Assembly (NCBI GenBank): GCA_022559845.1
Contig: CM040123.1
Location: 297,030,642 to 297,094,641 of the forward strand
DNA length: 64,000 nt
Reading direction: 5' to 3'
DNA from: Amorphophallus konjac
Lineage: Eukaryota; Streptophyta; Magnoliopsida; Alismatales; Araceae
In this document: positions 11,813-22,362 of the stretch, one piece after another
Layout of the letters: every line of letters starts with the position of its first letter
Position numbering within the stretch: position 1 is the stretch's first letter
Notes under the pieces: generated by a model
The model's input: the letters and a program-made list of their open reading frames with translations, nothing else
The model's database searches: none
Told to the model about the DNA's origin: nothing
Position numbers and translations under genes: made by a program

Positions 11813-12167
11813 TTCTCTCACTACCCGGCCTTCTCTCACAGCCTCTCGCACGCCCGTTTTAGCCTATTGAACCACAAAGTGAGAATTCCGAAGTACTTAC
11901 CGGGTCGTGATCGTCCTCTCCCGCGTCACCAGCATCCGCAGCGGCCTCCGCGGCCAGAAGCGGCACCTCCATCTCCTCACCCGCAGCAATCTCCTCTGCT
12001 GCGGCCTCCTCGGCATCATCCCTCAACCTCCTCGCACGACGAGCCAGTCGTTTCCGCTTCCCTGGACCCTGGCTCGATCCTCCTCGCTCCATTGGGATTA
12101 AGAATGGGTCGTTTGGAGTGGCTGGACGGTCAGAATGAACAGTAAGTGAGTTAGGGGGGGAGCCCCC

Positions 12168-12480
12168 CCTATATATAGATTAAGCTTTAATTGGGGCGTC
12201 CAGGCGCCTGGACGCCCCCACTTTTTTATTTTTTAAAAAAATTCAAAAACCTTTGGGGCGTCTAGGCGCCTGGACGCCCCCAAACCAAAAAATTAAAAAA
12301 TAAAAAAATAAAAAATTTGGGGCGTCCAGGTCCCTGGACGCCCCCAAACCAAAAAATCAAAAAAAATAATAAAAAAATAATAAAAACTTAGGGGCGTCCA
12401 GGATCCTGGACGCCCCCAAAAATTTTTTTTTTAAAAAAATTATTTAAAAAAACAGGGGCGTCCAGACCTCTGGACGCCCC
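12168..12480 (-). promoter_or_regulatory. Promoter of antisense gene 2: TATA box plus five palindromes
   Basis: On the minus strand a TATATATAG box (about 12170-12178) lies about 80 bases upstream of the ATG at 12092. Directly upstream are five 26-bp palindromes with GGGGCGTCC and GGACGCCCC arms at 12193-12218, 12255-12280, 12319-12344, 12391-12416 and 12455-12480. The starts are about 62-72 bases apart and the spacers are A/T-only. The regular spacing and position suggest an array of binding sites for a dimeric protein. The same arrangement precedes the LTR TATA box at 16151. Confidence 0.7.
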
Positions 12481-12660
12481 CATAATAAAAAATAATAAAA
12501 AATATAATAAAAAGAAAAAAAGGGGTTAAAGTATGTATATAATCCAAACAAAAGAAAAAAAGGAAAGAAAAAGAAAAATCACAAAAAAGATAATAATTAA
12601 GGGGACGGGGGTCCGAAACATCCAAATGCCAGATTTTATTCCATCAGAAAGCAGAATGAG

Positions 12661-14070
12661 CTACATCAGGGGTTTAGGCGCCTTAGGCCTTAACTTCCCC
12701 AGTTCGGTTACATAAGCCCTCCACGGCTCGCATTCTTCCACCACATGCGCTAAGGCCTTTCCTGCAACACTTGTCTTCCAGGGAGCTTTAATGGCCTTCG
12801 CTTCCTTCGCGTCCGCTTTAGTGCCCAACTCCCTCTTCTTCAAAGGAACGATGCCAGTCGGTGGCGGGAACGAATGGCGTGGGATGCCAATCTGGAGGCA
12901 GCACCGATGCGCGTTGTAAAGAACGAACTCGGTCGCGCCGATTAGTTGAAGATCAACTTCGGGAGAAGACCTCATGAGGAGATCTAGCGAAAGCAAACAT
13001 GCCGGTGCGCAAGTAAAAAAGCCTTGTGTCACGGTGCGGAAGTGAGACCTCCAGTCTTCACGTTTCTTCAGCCACGGAACGCGGTTCACTACAGTACCAC
13101 CGAAGCCTAACACGTCGGCTATGTGATGAAGAGGGCTTTGTTGGAAGAGCTTCAAAGCGGTTGGCATTCCCTCGCGGTGGTCGAATTTGAAATGCAAATC
13201 CAGCCAGCAATTCAAGACAAGTGCACAACCAAATGGAGGCTTACCCATGCTCGAGGCAGTAAGACCGCTGTAAAGATAGGCAAGGACGGCGGGTCCCACC
13301 CTCTTTCCACGCCAGATCCCGCAGATGGCACCCAATTGGTCTTCCTCCACTATGTTGTCGGTATGAGGAAACAAGAGAGCGCCCGCCAGACAGATAGTGA
13401 ACCCCTTCATGATTCCCTCCAAATAGTCATCATCTGGTGACCCTCTCAGGGCGTCCATGACCCACTCCGCGAGCTTTTGGAGATCGATCCCCTTTTGAGT
13501 ACGGACCTTTCGGGCTGCGTCGGGCGGCATGAAGCTTCCAAGGACACTTTCAGAAGTCCCCCGTGTCAGCATCCGCATAGCCTTCACCTTCCCGTCACTC
13601 TTGAATTTCTTCAATCCGAGCAGAAGTTCCACCTCCTCGAGGAGGATGGTCACCTCGAAGGTCGGGAAGATAAAAGTGTGGGTCTGGGGATGCCAGATCT
13701 CCACTAGTGCGCCCATAGCCGCCCAGTCCATACGAATCTTCTCGTAATGCTTGGCGTGAATAAGGAGCCCCTGCAAATGCCACTTCGAGAGTATGGCCCT
13801 CATGCCAATGGAGATATTGGAAGTCAGCTTTGAAAGCCATGGCAGCTTGGAAAACTTCCTCGGGCCTGGGAAGAGTGGATATGGCTGGAAGAAGAAAGAA
13901 GAAGAAATGAAGGAAGTAAGAAGAAGGTTCATGTGGAGAAAATTTGAAAAGAGTCAGCTTACCATATGCGACATGATCGTCCCACTCAGATGACCCTCGA
14001 GGTCGGAGAGTCACATGATCTCGCTGCTAGGCTTGCTCCTCTTCATAACGCGGGAAGACTCTCCTTCCAT
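12661..14070 (-). pseudogene. Antisense PMD-like gene 4 of element A (one premature stop)
   Basis: Two phase-0 exons: 14070-13963 (36 codons) and 13884-12661 (408 codons including stop). Exon 1 (MEGESSRVMKRSKPSS, then LSDLEGH) matches exon 1 of gene 1 (MEGESSHSSKRSRSS, then LSDLEGH), which ties the two genes together. It carries a TGA at 14011-14013. Exon 2 is a single-exon PMD-like domain of the kind found in plant repeats (WHPQTHTFIFPTFEVTILLEEVELLLGL; GAICGIWRGKRVGPAVLAYLYSGL; WLDLHFKFDHREG; CEPWRAYVTELGKL). No coiled-coil tail follows. It could be assigned to a DUF7745-like family rather than canonical PMD; a profile search would decide. Function unknown. Confidence 0.65.
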
Positions 14071-14152
14071 CCTGAAATCTCTAGATTCTCCTCTCTTTCC
14101 TCTCCTGAGCTTCCAAAACCCACCTTGGTGCATTTGAATGAACTAGCATAAG

Positions 14153-14168
14153 GGGAGTTCTTATAGGA
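14153..14168 (-). promoter_or_regulatory. Candidate TATA box of antisense gene 4
   Basis: The minus strand reads TTCCTATAAGAACTC about 90 bases upstream of the ATG at 14070. No palindrome array lies upstream of this one. Confidence 0.5.
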
Positions 14169-15225
14169 AGGGAAGGGTGCTACAGGACAGAACATGTCAC
14201 ATCAGCGGTCGCTATCAGGATTTTGTCTGGATCTCCTTTGAACTGTGGTGCGATTCTGCTACTTTATGATGTTGCTAACCTTTGCTGGCCTGTGCAGGTT
14301 TTACTAACGGACGTCTTTGTCCTATCTCCTGTCCCACCTTTCATTGGTTGGTCCCACCATGTCATGCATCGTAGTATATGATACGTACGCTACTAGAACA
14401 TGCCAAGGACCGTGCGGCCCGAACGAATCTGGGATCTGAGTTCCCCTTCAACAAAAACGGTGATGATCCCGGAAGGATTTGGGTTGTACGGATTGGCCGT
14501 CAATTTGTGATAGAATGGGGACGACGGTTCCATTCAGTGAGTTGGTGCGCGGATAAACGGGCCCCAGCCCAGTATCAGCTCACCGGGTCGGTATCCTGAC
14601 CCGTTCTTCACAAGTTGACAATATTATCCTTGGCTATTTTCTATTTTAGTTTGTTTTAAATTTTTCTTTGAACCCAGCATGCATTCATATAAGATTTTGA
14701 TTTATTGCGGAAGATCATTCAAGTGATTCGATTGTGAAATCCGTTGTGCTCCAATTCCCACAAATATGAGATATTCCACTCCGCATGAAATACTGAGTTT
14801 TCTTGAGACAGCCCCGACGCTGCTCTTCCAAAGGAGACCCTTGTTTGGACAGACCCTCAGATATTCCTTACCTTTTTTGACCCACCTTGGCCGCAGCACT
14901 TCCACATTGGCTGGTAACCGCTCCCCAAAGGTGAAACCTCCGGTTTATGACCCAGGTACTTCCACACCGAGAAGTTGGTCTCCTTTTGTTTCGTGCCTGA
15001 GCGCACATCTCACCCTCCCTTATTTGATCTCCGTCCAAGCAATCGTCAATATTTGAAAGACCTTCTTCAAGGTCGCCTCATTGAAACTCCAGGAAAGATT
15101 CCAAACAGTAACGTCAAAAGCATGTCTCATCACACCTTGGCATCAACTTATCAGTCCGCTCCCACTCCATTTCACTCCACTTCGATACCATTCCACTACG
15201 TATCGCTCCCTTGCAAAGTAGACGC
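14169..15225. other. Noncoding stretch between antisense gene 4 and the LTR
   Basis: Short ORFs on both strands show no recognisable domain. I see no repeat or motif here beyond the gene 4 upstream region. Confidence 0.4.
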
Positions 15226-15239
15226 CAAGGCGGGGCAGC
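15226..15239 (+). promoter_or_regulatory. Candidate polypurine tract of element A
   Basis: The purine-rich run AAGGCGGGGCAG directly precedes TGTAGACACG at 15240, the expected layout at the start of a 3' LTR. The tract is short and has C interruptions. Confidence 0.4.
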
Positions 15240-15500
15240 TGTAGACACGCCATTCCTGACGTCTCCTGAGAAAGTCTCATATTACTATACGACGCCCCGC
15301 GACGACTTACGCATTTCAAATCACTTGAGTACTTCCTTTTCTTGAGTCTTCTTCCGCCCTTTTCGGCATCCGGAATCGTCTCGTCACTGCATTCGGACGG
15401 CATCAACACCAGTCAGACGCATCAAAAGGTTCCGGAACCAAGAAGGGTGTCTGCCGGGCGCCCGCCGACGCCTGATCTAAGGACCCGGGTGGGTCTTAAT

Positions 15501-16138
15501 GGGGGCGTCCAGGCCCCTGGACGCCCCCATATTTTTAATTTATTTTATTTATTTTCTCAGGGCTTAAATTAAATAAAAAATATATAAATTAATGGAGGCG
15601 TCCAGGCCCCTGGACGCCTCCATAAAAACTAAAAAAATAATAAAAAATGTTTGTAAAATGCCAGTTGGCATAAAATAAAAACAAAAAAAAATAAATAAAA
15701 ATATATATTAATGGAGGCGTCCAGGTCCCTGGACGCCTCCATAAAAATAAATAAAAAAAATCAAAAATGCCAGCCTTGGCATAAAAGACAAAATCACAAT
15801 AAAAATAATATATTTATGGAGGCGTCCAGGCCTCTGGACGCCTCCATCAAAACCCTCACGGGCGCCGCCCACCGAACGACGGTTTGTCGTGTGTGAAAAA
15901 ATCCAAATTTTAGAGACGTCCAGTCAGCTGGACGCGCCCATTTCTGAATCACGAGGCGCCGCTCACAAAACCACGCGTTGTGCCAAACCGCGTGCGGCCG
16001 TCGTCGGCTTTCGGTGGACCTGCTTGAGGCGTCCTGGACCCTGGACGCCTCCACAAAAGTATTCTAAAAAAATATATAAAAATAGAATAAAATATTATTT
16101 CGGCCCTGATGGAGGTGTCCAGGGTCCTGGACGCCTCC
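15501..16138. repeat. Seven palindromes upstream of the LTR TATA box
   Basis: Copies at 15501-15528, 15594-15621, 15713-15740, 15818-15845, 15913-15938, 16026-16052 and 16111-16138. All have GGCGTCC-type and GGACGCC-type arms; the last three are diverged (for example GACGTCC with GGACGCG). Spacers of about 60-90 bases are mostly A/T-rich. The array ends about 12 bases before the TATA box. Confidence 0.9.
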
Positions 16139-16148
16139 ACCCTCCGGA

Positions 16149-16162
16149 GCCCTATAAATAGA
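16149..16162 (+). promoter_or_regulatory. TATA box of the element A LTR
   Basis: GCCCTATAAATAGAGG is a near-ideal plant TATA box. It sits just downstream of the palindrome array and upstream of a pyrimidine-rich leader. Confidence 0.8.
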
Positions 16163-16790
16163 GGCCCACCCCCTCAGTTCTGGGGGAGCTAAGCAGTGAT
16201 CCGATAGGCTGCCGGAGCTCAGAGGCTACGGAGTCATTTTCTAACCCGTCGGGTCTTTTGTAGGTGGAGGTTCTGCCGGCTTCTCGGGTGCCCACGCTCG
16301 CGAGAGGAAGGTCGTCTTCATCCACCGCGCTTCCACGTCGTCCCCACGCTGCCGGAGCTCCGCCGGATTTCACCCTCGGCTCATCCAATAAGCCTTTTCT
16401 TCCCCTTCTTCTTCATAGTTCTTTACATTCATCATACTGCATCCTCTATCCCCCTTCACAAGGGCGCCTCTTCTCTTATACTTCTTGCATCCATCATCTC
16501 ATTTTTCTCCCACTCGAGTCCGAGAGGGGTTTAAAAGATAACACCAACCAGGTGTGTGTCTTGCCATCATTTCGTTACTTTTATCGCAAGGATTTGAATA
16601 CTACACCTTCATTTTTCTAATCCATTTGTTACTTGTTTGTCGTTGTTTTGTAAGGGTAACCGAGGAAAGCCCTCTCCGTCGGCCGGCCGAAGGGAGAGGA
16701 AGAAGCAACCCGCCATCTCCCGCTCTCGAGGTAGGCCCGATCACTTTCTTATTTTGGGGTCTTTTGGCCCCTGGCGATCACATCTTGTCA

Positions 16791-17310
16791 TCGAGGCCGC
16801 GGCGAGTCACTTCCCAAATGGCCGTTTAAATTTCTGTTTCCTATATTCTCTTTATATTTTGTTATATTCTGCTTATATCATCGAGGCCGCGGCGAGTCAC
16901 TTCCCCAATGGCCGTTTAAATTTCTATTCCTATAATCTCTTTATGTTTTGTTATATTCTGCTTATATCATCGAGGCCGCGGCGAGTCACATCCCCAATGG
17001 CCGTTTAAATTTCTGTTCTTATATTCTCTTTATATTCTGTTATATTCTGCTCTTATCATCGAGGCCGCGGCGAGTCACTTCCCCAATGGCCGTTTAAATT
17101 CCCGCTCTTTGTATTCTCTTCATATTCTGTCATCTTATTATCTGCTCATATTCTCGAGGCCGCGGCGAGTCACTTCCCCAATGGCCGTTTCAATTCTTGT
17201 TATTTAATTTTTGCACCATTCCCGTCCCCCCGAGGCCGCGGCGAGTCACTTCCCGCTATGGCCGTTTAAACCCCATATTTTGCTATATCACACTTGTCCC
17301 GCTCGCCCCG
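16791..17310 (+). repeat. Six tandem repeats of about 90 bp in the LTR leader
   Basis: A unit starting CGAGGCCGCGGCGAGTCAC and continuing through CAATGGCCGTTTAAATT recurs at about 16791, 16881, 16970, 17059, 17154 and 17230 (periods about 90, 89, 89, 95 and 76). The first half is GC-rich and strongly conserved; the second half is T-rich and variable. Each unit contains a short ATGGCCGTTTAA reading, so the repeats could provide upstream mini-ORFs or RNA structure. The role is unknown. Confidence 0.9.
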
Positions 17311-17519
17311 CCGGAGCAATCTCCCGTGGTGGCCCCTTCTCTCTTTCCTCTCATTTCTGTGTTGCAGCAAACAAAACAAAAAAAAGAAGGAGCCCGCGCG
17401 CGCTCCGCGTCCTCTCCGCTCTTCCCCGAACCGCGTGACGTCGCTCACACCCGTGTCACTCGGGTCACCGCCGCCTTTGCCTTCCCAACGGCCTCTCTCA
17501 ACTGAGATCGAGTCCGCTT

Positions 17520-20478
17520 TCATGAATCGCCAGGAGGCAGTGGCGTCGTAGTTGGGGCCGGCTCGGGAACTTCAAAATATGCTGGCTTCTGGGCCTTTAT
17601 TATCAACTCCCTAAAGTGCCGGGTCTCCTCCGAAGTCGGTCGGACTGCACATGCACACATGTGAGAATGATACACCACAATGAAAGAAAGAAGCTGGCCG
17701 AAAGGCCTGAATGAAGAAACGGAACATACTTTCCGGCCCCGTATAGAAGGGGAAGAGAGGCCAATAATATAGCGATGTCGTTTTGTCTCTCGAAGCTGCC
17801 TCGCGAATAAGCCAGCATAAATCTCCGATCTTCTCACTCGGCTCGGCCAGCAGTGCCAGGTCCTCGTGACCACGAGAAGACAAGAGATAGTACAGGCTCA
17901 GATGGTCCAGCCCCCATCTGTCAGCATATTTGAAAGAGATGTGAAGAGGTCGGTCCAAGATGGCTTCACTGGGACCACCCACTGAAAGACCATGTGAGCG
18001 AAGAAGCGCAAATAGCTAGGGGGTGTTGTCGTATAAGGCATCCCACCTGTCTTCCTTGCGGATAATGGTCCGATAGGGGTACAACCTATCCACCTCAGGA
18101 CGCCAGTCGGCCACAACTGAGATAGGCTCCTCTACTGGCAGAGGGAGTTGCTGAAGAATCACCCTCTTGCTGCTTACCCGACATAAACCCCGAAGGGTTT
18201 TCACATAATCATCTTTGTTGATCAGGGGCAACTTCGTTTCAACTTTCATCTTGCGACCTTTTACAACCTTGCGGGCCTCCAGATAGGCCTTCACTTCTAT
18301 ATTGGTCCAGGATTTCAACTTCTTCAAATAAGAAGATTCAATGTCAAGAACCGGCTCTGGCTGGGAATCCAGGAACCTGTGCTCTGCCACGGTCCAGCAC
18401 TCTCGTCGGGAGCTCCTATAAAATCCCGTCCGCGCGTTCCACCACTTGATATATTCAGGCGTGACATGGGGGAAATGGGTAGGGGTTGGCACCCTGAAAG
18501 AAACATCCTCCCGGCGATGGAAGTAGTCCCACCATATCCGGGTGTCATCATTTGAAACTTGCCCGGCCCTATGCCTGTTGGGCAATGCAAATTGTGAAGA
18601 AGAATGTGGAATGTGCTGGTCATAGCCGAAGTTCCGACTGAAGCGGAACGGGTAGTACGGCTCCAACCACAGAATGCCGCTCTTGCGGAATACAAGGACA
18701 CTCGGCCTGATAGCCAGTGCCCAATCAACCAACTCCCGCTCAAGAATAGGCCTTGTACATTTGGCCCCGGAAAGTGGATGAATATACTCCTTAGTCTCAA
18801 AGAGCTTACACTGTCTCGTCCTGTTCACCAGCGGGCTAGAGTGTGCAGCTAAGCTCCAAAAATGAAGGACCCCGGGGGAATCTGTGGGAATACAGGCCAA
18901 TTTGCCCCGAATGGCGTAGAGTTGCTCCGCTAGTAAAGATGGCTCGGCGCTTGCAAACTCTATCATCCGCGGAACAAGAGGAACCGCCTGTAACGCCCAA
19001 GGAGCCGCCTCAGGGAACAGTGTACAAGCCCAAGCATTGAAAAAATGTAACGGACCGACCGCCCGAAGACTTCTGGGGAGACGCATCTTGTGCAAGTCTC
19101 CCAACATCTTGTAAATAAGACACAGGGCCACCGGGCAAAGAGATAGCTTGGTGCCCCAAGCCATGAGACAGGCCGGATAAATGGCCTCTGCCCTGATCAC
19201 GCTCTCGTCACCTTGCGAAAGAGCGAAAGAACAGAGCCAATAAACCAGATATGAAGCACAGTGAGTGACTGCATCAACACCAGTAGGGTTTGGGTTTTCC
19301 CCCTGCCCTCCTCTCGAAGAAGATGATGAAGCGGCCTGTCGTCGCACCCTCTTCTTCCGCTTCTGAGCCACTGGCGCTATCGGAGGAAAGTCTTCGTACT
19401 TATTCTTCCCATTGAAGAAATATTGAAGCTAGGTGCCCATCCACACCCTTCGCTTCTCGCCTGGCTTCCGAGCTTCCCTCGTGTCGTTCGACGAATGAAA
19501 GAGGGTGCGGTACGCCTTCATCAGATATCGATAGGCGTAACCCGCCAGATACCGACCATCACCATCGGTCTGATCCTTTAGCCAGTCAGGCCAACAAACT
19601 TCTTCATACGGCTCCCCATCAATGGGTAGGCCGCTGAGCTGTGATAGGCTCCATAAGTCTAAAGAGGTCTCTCCCTCTGAAGTGTAGAAAGTGTTATATT
19701 CGAGGCAGAATACCTCGATCATACCACAGCACAAGCCCCAGGAGATTGGATACCGGTACCTTGAAGCATACATGCTATGATATACGCCAGCCCTGGTCAG
19801 AATTGGAGCATAATGATGCAGCACATAGTCTGTGAACTCCACTGCTCCGAGCCTGAATGCGTGGGCATCGGTGGCCCTCAGCTCGACAAACCACCCCACA
19901 GATATCTGGTGCTTGAAGCGGACCGCCAAGCAATCCAGCAAGAATGATTCTTCTCTATACCCCCACTTCAGCGGGGCAAGAAATAAGCCAAAGATCGGCT
20001 TCTCCCGGTCTACTCTGCCCGCGGAATCATTCCATCAAGCGGGGACAAATTCTGGGGCCCTAGTCAGGAGCCCATCTTCTGGAGCCAAATCTTGCAATCC
20101 CAACACGACGCTCCATTTCCTAACCTCTCCAGGGAGATAAATGGGTCTTCCCTGCACCACGCAGTCCGTCAGACTGTCTCTCTCCACCAGCAGGGCCTGC
20201 TCAACTTTTCGGACAACGAACACGTCCCTCTTCCCTTGAAGGTTGAAGCGTTGGAGACGGGACATCAGGTGTTTGTCTTTGGGATAGTCCCTCCTGGCGA
20301 CACCTTCCCTGTCATAATGAAAGGAGTCGCCCCCAAGAATGAGGAGATGGCTGGTATCCACAGAGTCTGTCTCCGAATCTGAAGATTCCGCAACCACAGC
20401 CACTTGACCGTGCCCCCGATCAAGGGAATTGACGTTCGCCCACGTCACCACGGCACAAGAAGAAAAGCCGGATGCCAT
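17520..20478 (-). pseudogene. Antisense plant-mobile-domain gene 5 of unit D (three premature stops)
   Basis: One long exon (20478 to 17730) is open except for TGA at 20035-20037, TAG at 19429-19431 and TAG at 18016-18018. A GT-AG intron (17729-17645) then joins in phase to a last exon, 17644-17520, for about 957 codons. A plausible acceptor (TTTGCAG) just before the ATG suggests an upstream noncoding exon. The middle is a classic PMD: YRYPISWGLCCGMIEVFCLEYNTF, TSLDLWSLSQLSGLPIDGEPY, FFNAWACTLFPEA, IWWDYFHRREDV. A basic/Ser stretch (QKRKKRVRRQ) could be a nuclear signal. The gene lies antisense upstream of a probable LTR, the layout typical of Tat elements with extra ORFs. It is more distant from genes 1-4 than they are from each other. 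PMD proteins are implicated in silencing and genome stability in plants; the role here is unknown. Confidence 0.75.
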
Positions 20479-20884
20479 AATAGCTGCAAAGAAGCACATC
20501 AAAAGATAAGCAAAAGTCAGAAAATAGCTAATCAAAGGCAGACTTCTGACAAAATTTCGGCAGAGTCTCCCCAGCACGGGAGATTGCCAAAGGAAAGCGG
20601 GAACGCATCCACTAAAGGGACGGCCCCTAAAAGGTAGCCATCGGCATTACACCGAGGCCAAAGGAACACCCGGGGGAAATAGCTCCGAGGGCAAGCCCTG
20701 CTAGAAGCCTCCCGGGGCCCAAAGAAAGGGTTCGAAACCCAAATGGACAGCACCTCGCTCACCCCGAAGGAAACAACTGCCGCCGCTCTCGCCCTTAGCT
20801 CACTCGGCACCAGATGGAGAGAAGAAAGGGAGGAGAGAGAAAGAAAATCGTCAAATGAGAGGCAATGAAGAAAAAACGAGGAAG
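20479..20884 (-). other. Upstream noncoding exon/intron region of gene 5
   Basis: A minus-strand reading frame continues upstream of the ATG at 20478 but crosses an intron-like TTTGCAG acceptor. I take this part as 5' untranslated exon and intron rather than coding. Confidence 0.35.
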
Positions 20885-21088
20885 AAAGAAGTAAATAGGG
20901 GGAGTCTCCCCCTTGTTAAAACTGGCACGCTATTTAGCGCGCCGGATTAAAAAGCCCGTAAGCAAAAGGCGCGCCGGGGAAAGGCGCGCCGGATCAACCC
21001 CCAGCACCAAGGCCGCGCCGGATCAACGGGAATACGCAAAGGGCCGCGCCGGATTAACGTCCAAGGCCAAGGGGGAGCGCCGGATTAC
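20885..21088 (-). promoter_or_regulatory. Promoter of antisense gene 5 with six GGCGCGCCGGATTAA-like repeats
   Basis: A weak TATA-like CCCTATTTAC on the minus strand (about 20890-20900) is followed upstream by six copies of a motif around GCGCGCCGGATTAA or GCGCCGGATTA: about 20937, 20969, 20984, 21011, 21042 and 21075. The same core recurs in the probable LTR at 32397-32520 and at 34262-34460. Confidence 0.6.
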
Positions 21089-22116
21089 TCGCACCATATT
21101 TATGTTAAATAGGAGGACGGTGAGCTTGAAGGGGAGGGGATGAATAGATCACCGTTTAAAAAATATTTGTCCGAGCCGAGGAGATCTTAGAAGATGAGAT
21201 TCGCTAGGAAGATTGACAATATGTAAAATGATCCGGAACCTTAACCAAGATAAAGCAGGTCACGAGCACAGAACATATATCACTCAGAATTTTGTCAGCA
21301 CATATGCACAAGCACTAAGCGAGCAGTCAGACCAAGGTTTCGATCATCAACAATCACACTTACTTCATGAAGCCAGACAGAAGCATAAAGAAAATAGATG
21401 CGCACAACCACACCACGGAGAACAAGAGGTTTAGATGGTTCAGTCTGCTTCCTGCAGACTTACGTCCATCCCTCACTCAAGGCAGAGTGAGGCTTCCCTT
21501 TCACAAGAAAGAACCGCAGACTCAGTCTGCCAACAACACGCTGATCCACAGCTTGGGGATCGAAATCCCTACAGACGCTGAACTCACAGCTTACACCCAG
21601 GTCTCCCACCACAAGACCTGACCCGGAGATAACTCTCCCTTCCTCTTAGACAAGAGGGAACCCAGCAGTGACCCACCCTCACTGCAATTTAGAGACGCTG
21701 TCTCTCTTCCTCCTCAGCCGGAGGGAAGAACCTAGGTAGCCTTCTCACTACCTGAACACAAAACCCCGGAGAACTCCTCCCTTCCTCTGATCTAAAACAG
21801 AGGGAAGCCACACTACGACCCAGAGGATTCACCTCTCTTCCTCTACACCTAGAGGGAGCGAAAACAGAGTATCGGAATTTGAGAACGAACAAACGAAGAC
21901 ATAAAGAAATATTGAAAGACAATCGAACAGAGAAACAATGTAGCTTCTTAAAGAAGCATAGACAAAACATAGCAGAAAACCATCCTCTCCTTCATCACTC
22001 TCTCTCTTCCAGGTACGCTCAACGAATGGATCAAGATGGCTTCTCCTCTCCTTCCTCTCGCTCTGGCCTCACCCTTTTTCTTGTGGCTTCCGCAGCTTTT
22101 CAGGAGCAGAAACCTT

Positions 22117-22126
22117 CCTATATATC
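22117..22126 (-). promoter_or_regulatory. TATA box of the Copia-1 left LTR
   Basis: The minus strand reads GGATATATAGG, downstream (in sense) of the repeat cluster. The equivalent box in the right LTR is at about 30672-30681. Confidence 0.7.
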
Positions 22127-22362
22127 CAGACTCACGAGAGACTGAGGGTGTGGGAGACACGCGTGAAGAAGATGCTTCCAGATGAGCCGAGCCACGTGTT
22201 AGACGATTATTCCCTCAAATCACGTGCTCACATGATTGGAATAAAGTTCCAATTTGTCTTTAAGTCCCTGTAAGGTTTCAGAGAACACTCAGTCAATCTC
22301 AAAAATATTCAAGTCATACGTTTGTTCACACAGATTGAACGGAACTTATCAAAGGACTGAAG

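Larger units (their letters stand above)
8957..12092 (-). pseudogene. Antisense PMD/coiled-coil gene 2 of element A (one premature stop)
   Basis: Seven exons, all phase 0 with GT-AG borders: 12092-11901, 11461-10745, 10672-10514, 10435-10067, 9996-9904, 9825-9679, 9595-8957 (64, 239, 53, 123, 31, 49 and 213 codons including stop; about 771 aa). Exon 1 is basic then acidic (GKRKRLARRARR, then Glu/Ala-rich). Exons 2-4 form the PMD-like region (MPWGHMVPTLEDVARITGL; RRFLFFFLGRLLLGTKGDGI; HYAWGAALLAHLI; VHCLNEIEPLRLRLVMRTL). Exons 5-7 are predicted coiled coil with heavily charged Arg/Glu repeats. A TAG at 9245-9247 stands where gene 3 has Gln, consistent with CAG to TAG. Exons 3+4 together equal exon 3 of gene 1 (176 codons), so one intron was gained or lost exactly. 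The encoded protein may bind DNA or another protein; its function is unknown. Confidence 0.8.
1..17310 (+). mobile_element. Tat-lineage Ty3/gypsy LTR retrotransposon, element A (left end outside window)
   Basis: The order seen is RT tail, gypsy RNase H, archaeal-type RNase H, integrase, a long noncoding block, antisense multi-exon genes, then a probable 3' LTR. Tat elements are known for a second RNase H and for extra antisense ORFs between pol and the 3' LTR. The left LTR, gag and protease are outside the window. The right end is uncertain: the LTR seems to start at 15240, and the leader-type tandem repeats end near 17300, just before an antisense gene of another unit. I did not find a target-site duplication. 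Pol carries frameshifts, so this copy is not autonomous. Confidence 0.7.
15240..17310 (+). repeat. Probable 3' LTR of element A (right end uncertain)
   Basis: It begins TGTAGACACG after a purine tract. It contains a palindrome array (15501-16138), a strong TATA box (16151-16160) and a transcribed-type leader with six tandem repeats. The matching left LTR is outside the window, so neither end can be confirmed. The final CA and a target-site duplication were not found. The leader repeats could lie in U5 or just beyond it. Confidence 0.5.

Noticed and set aside
11595..12480. Palindromes as transcription terminators or MITEs
   Set aside because: No U-run logic applies in plants, no target duplications flank individual copies, and spacing is regular and promoter-proximal.
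16791..17310. CRISPR-like array
   Set aside because: Repeat units are about 90 bases with degenerate T-rich halves in a plant LTR leader; there is no spacer/repeat structure of a CRISPR.
20936..21088. GGCGCGCC sites as cloning-vector residue
   Set aside because: The motif is degenerate, embedded in GGATTAA contexts and recurs far away in an LTR; there is no vector sequence around it.
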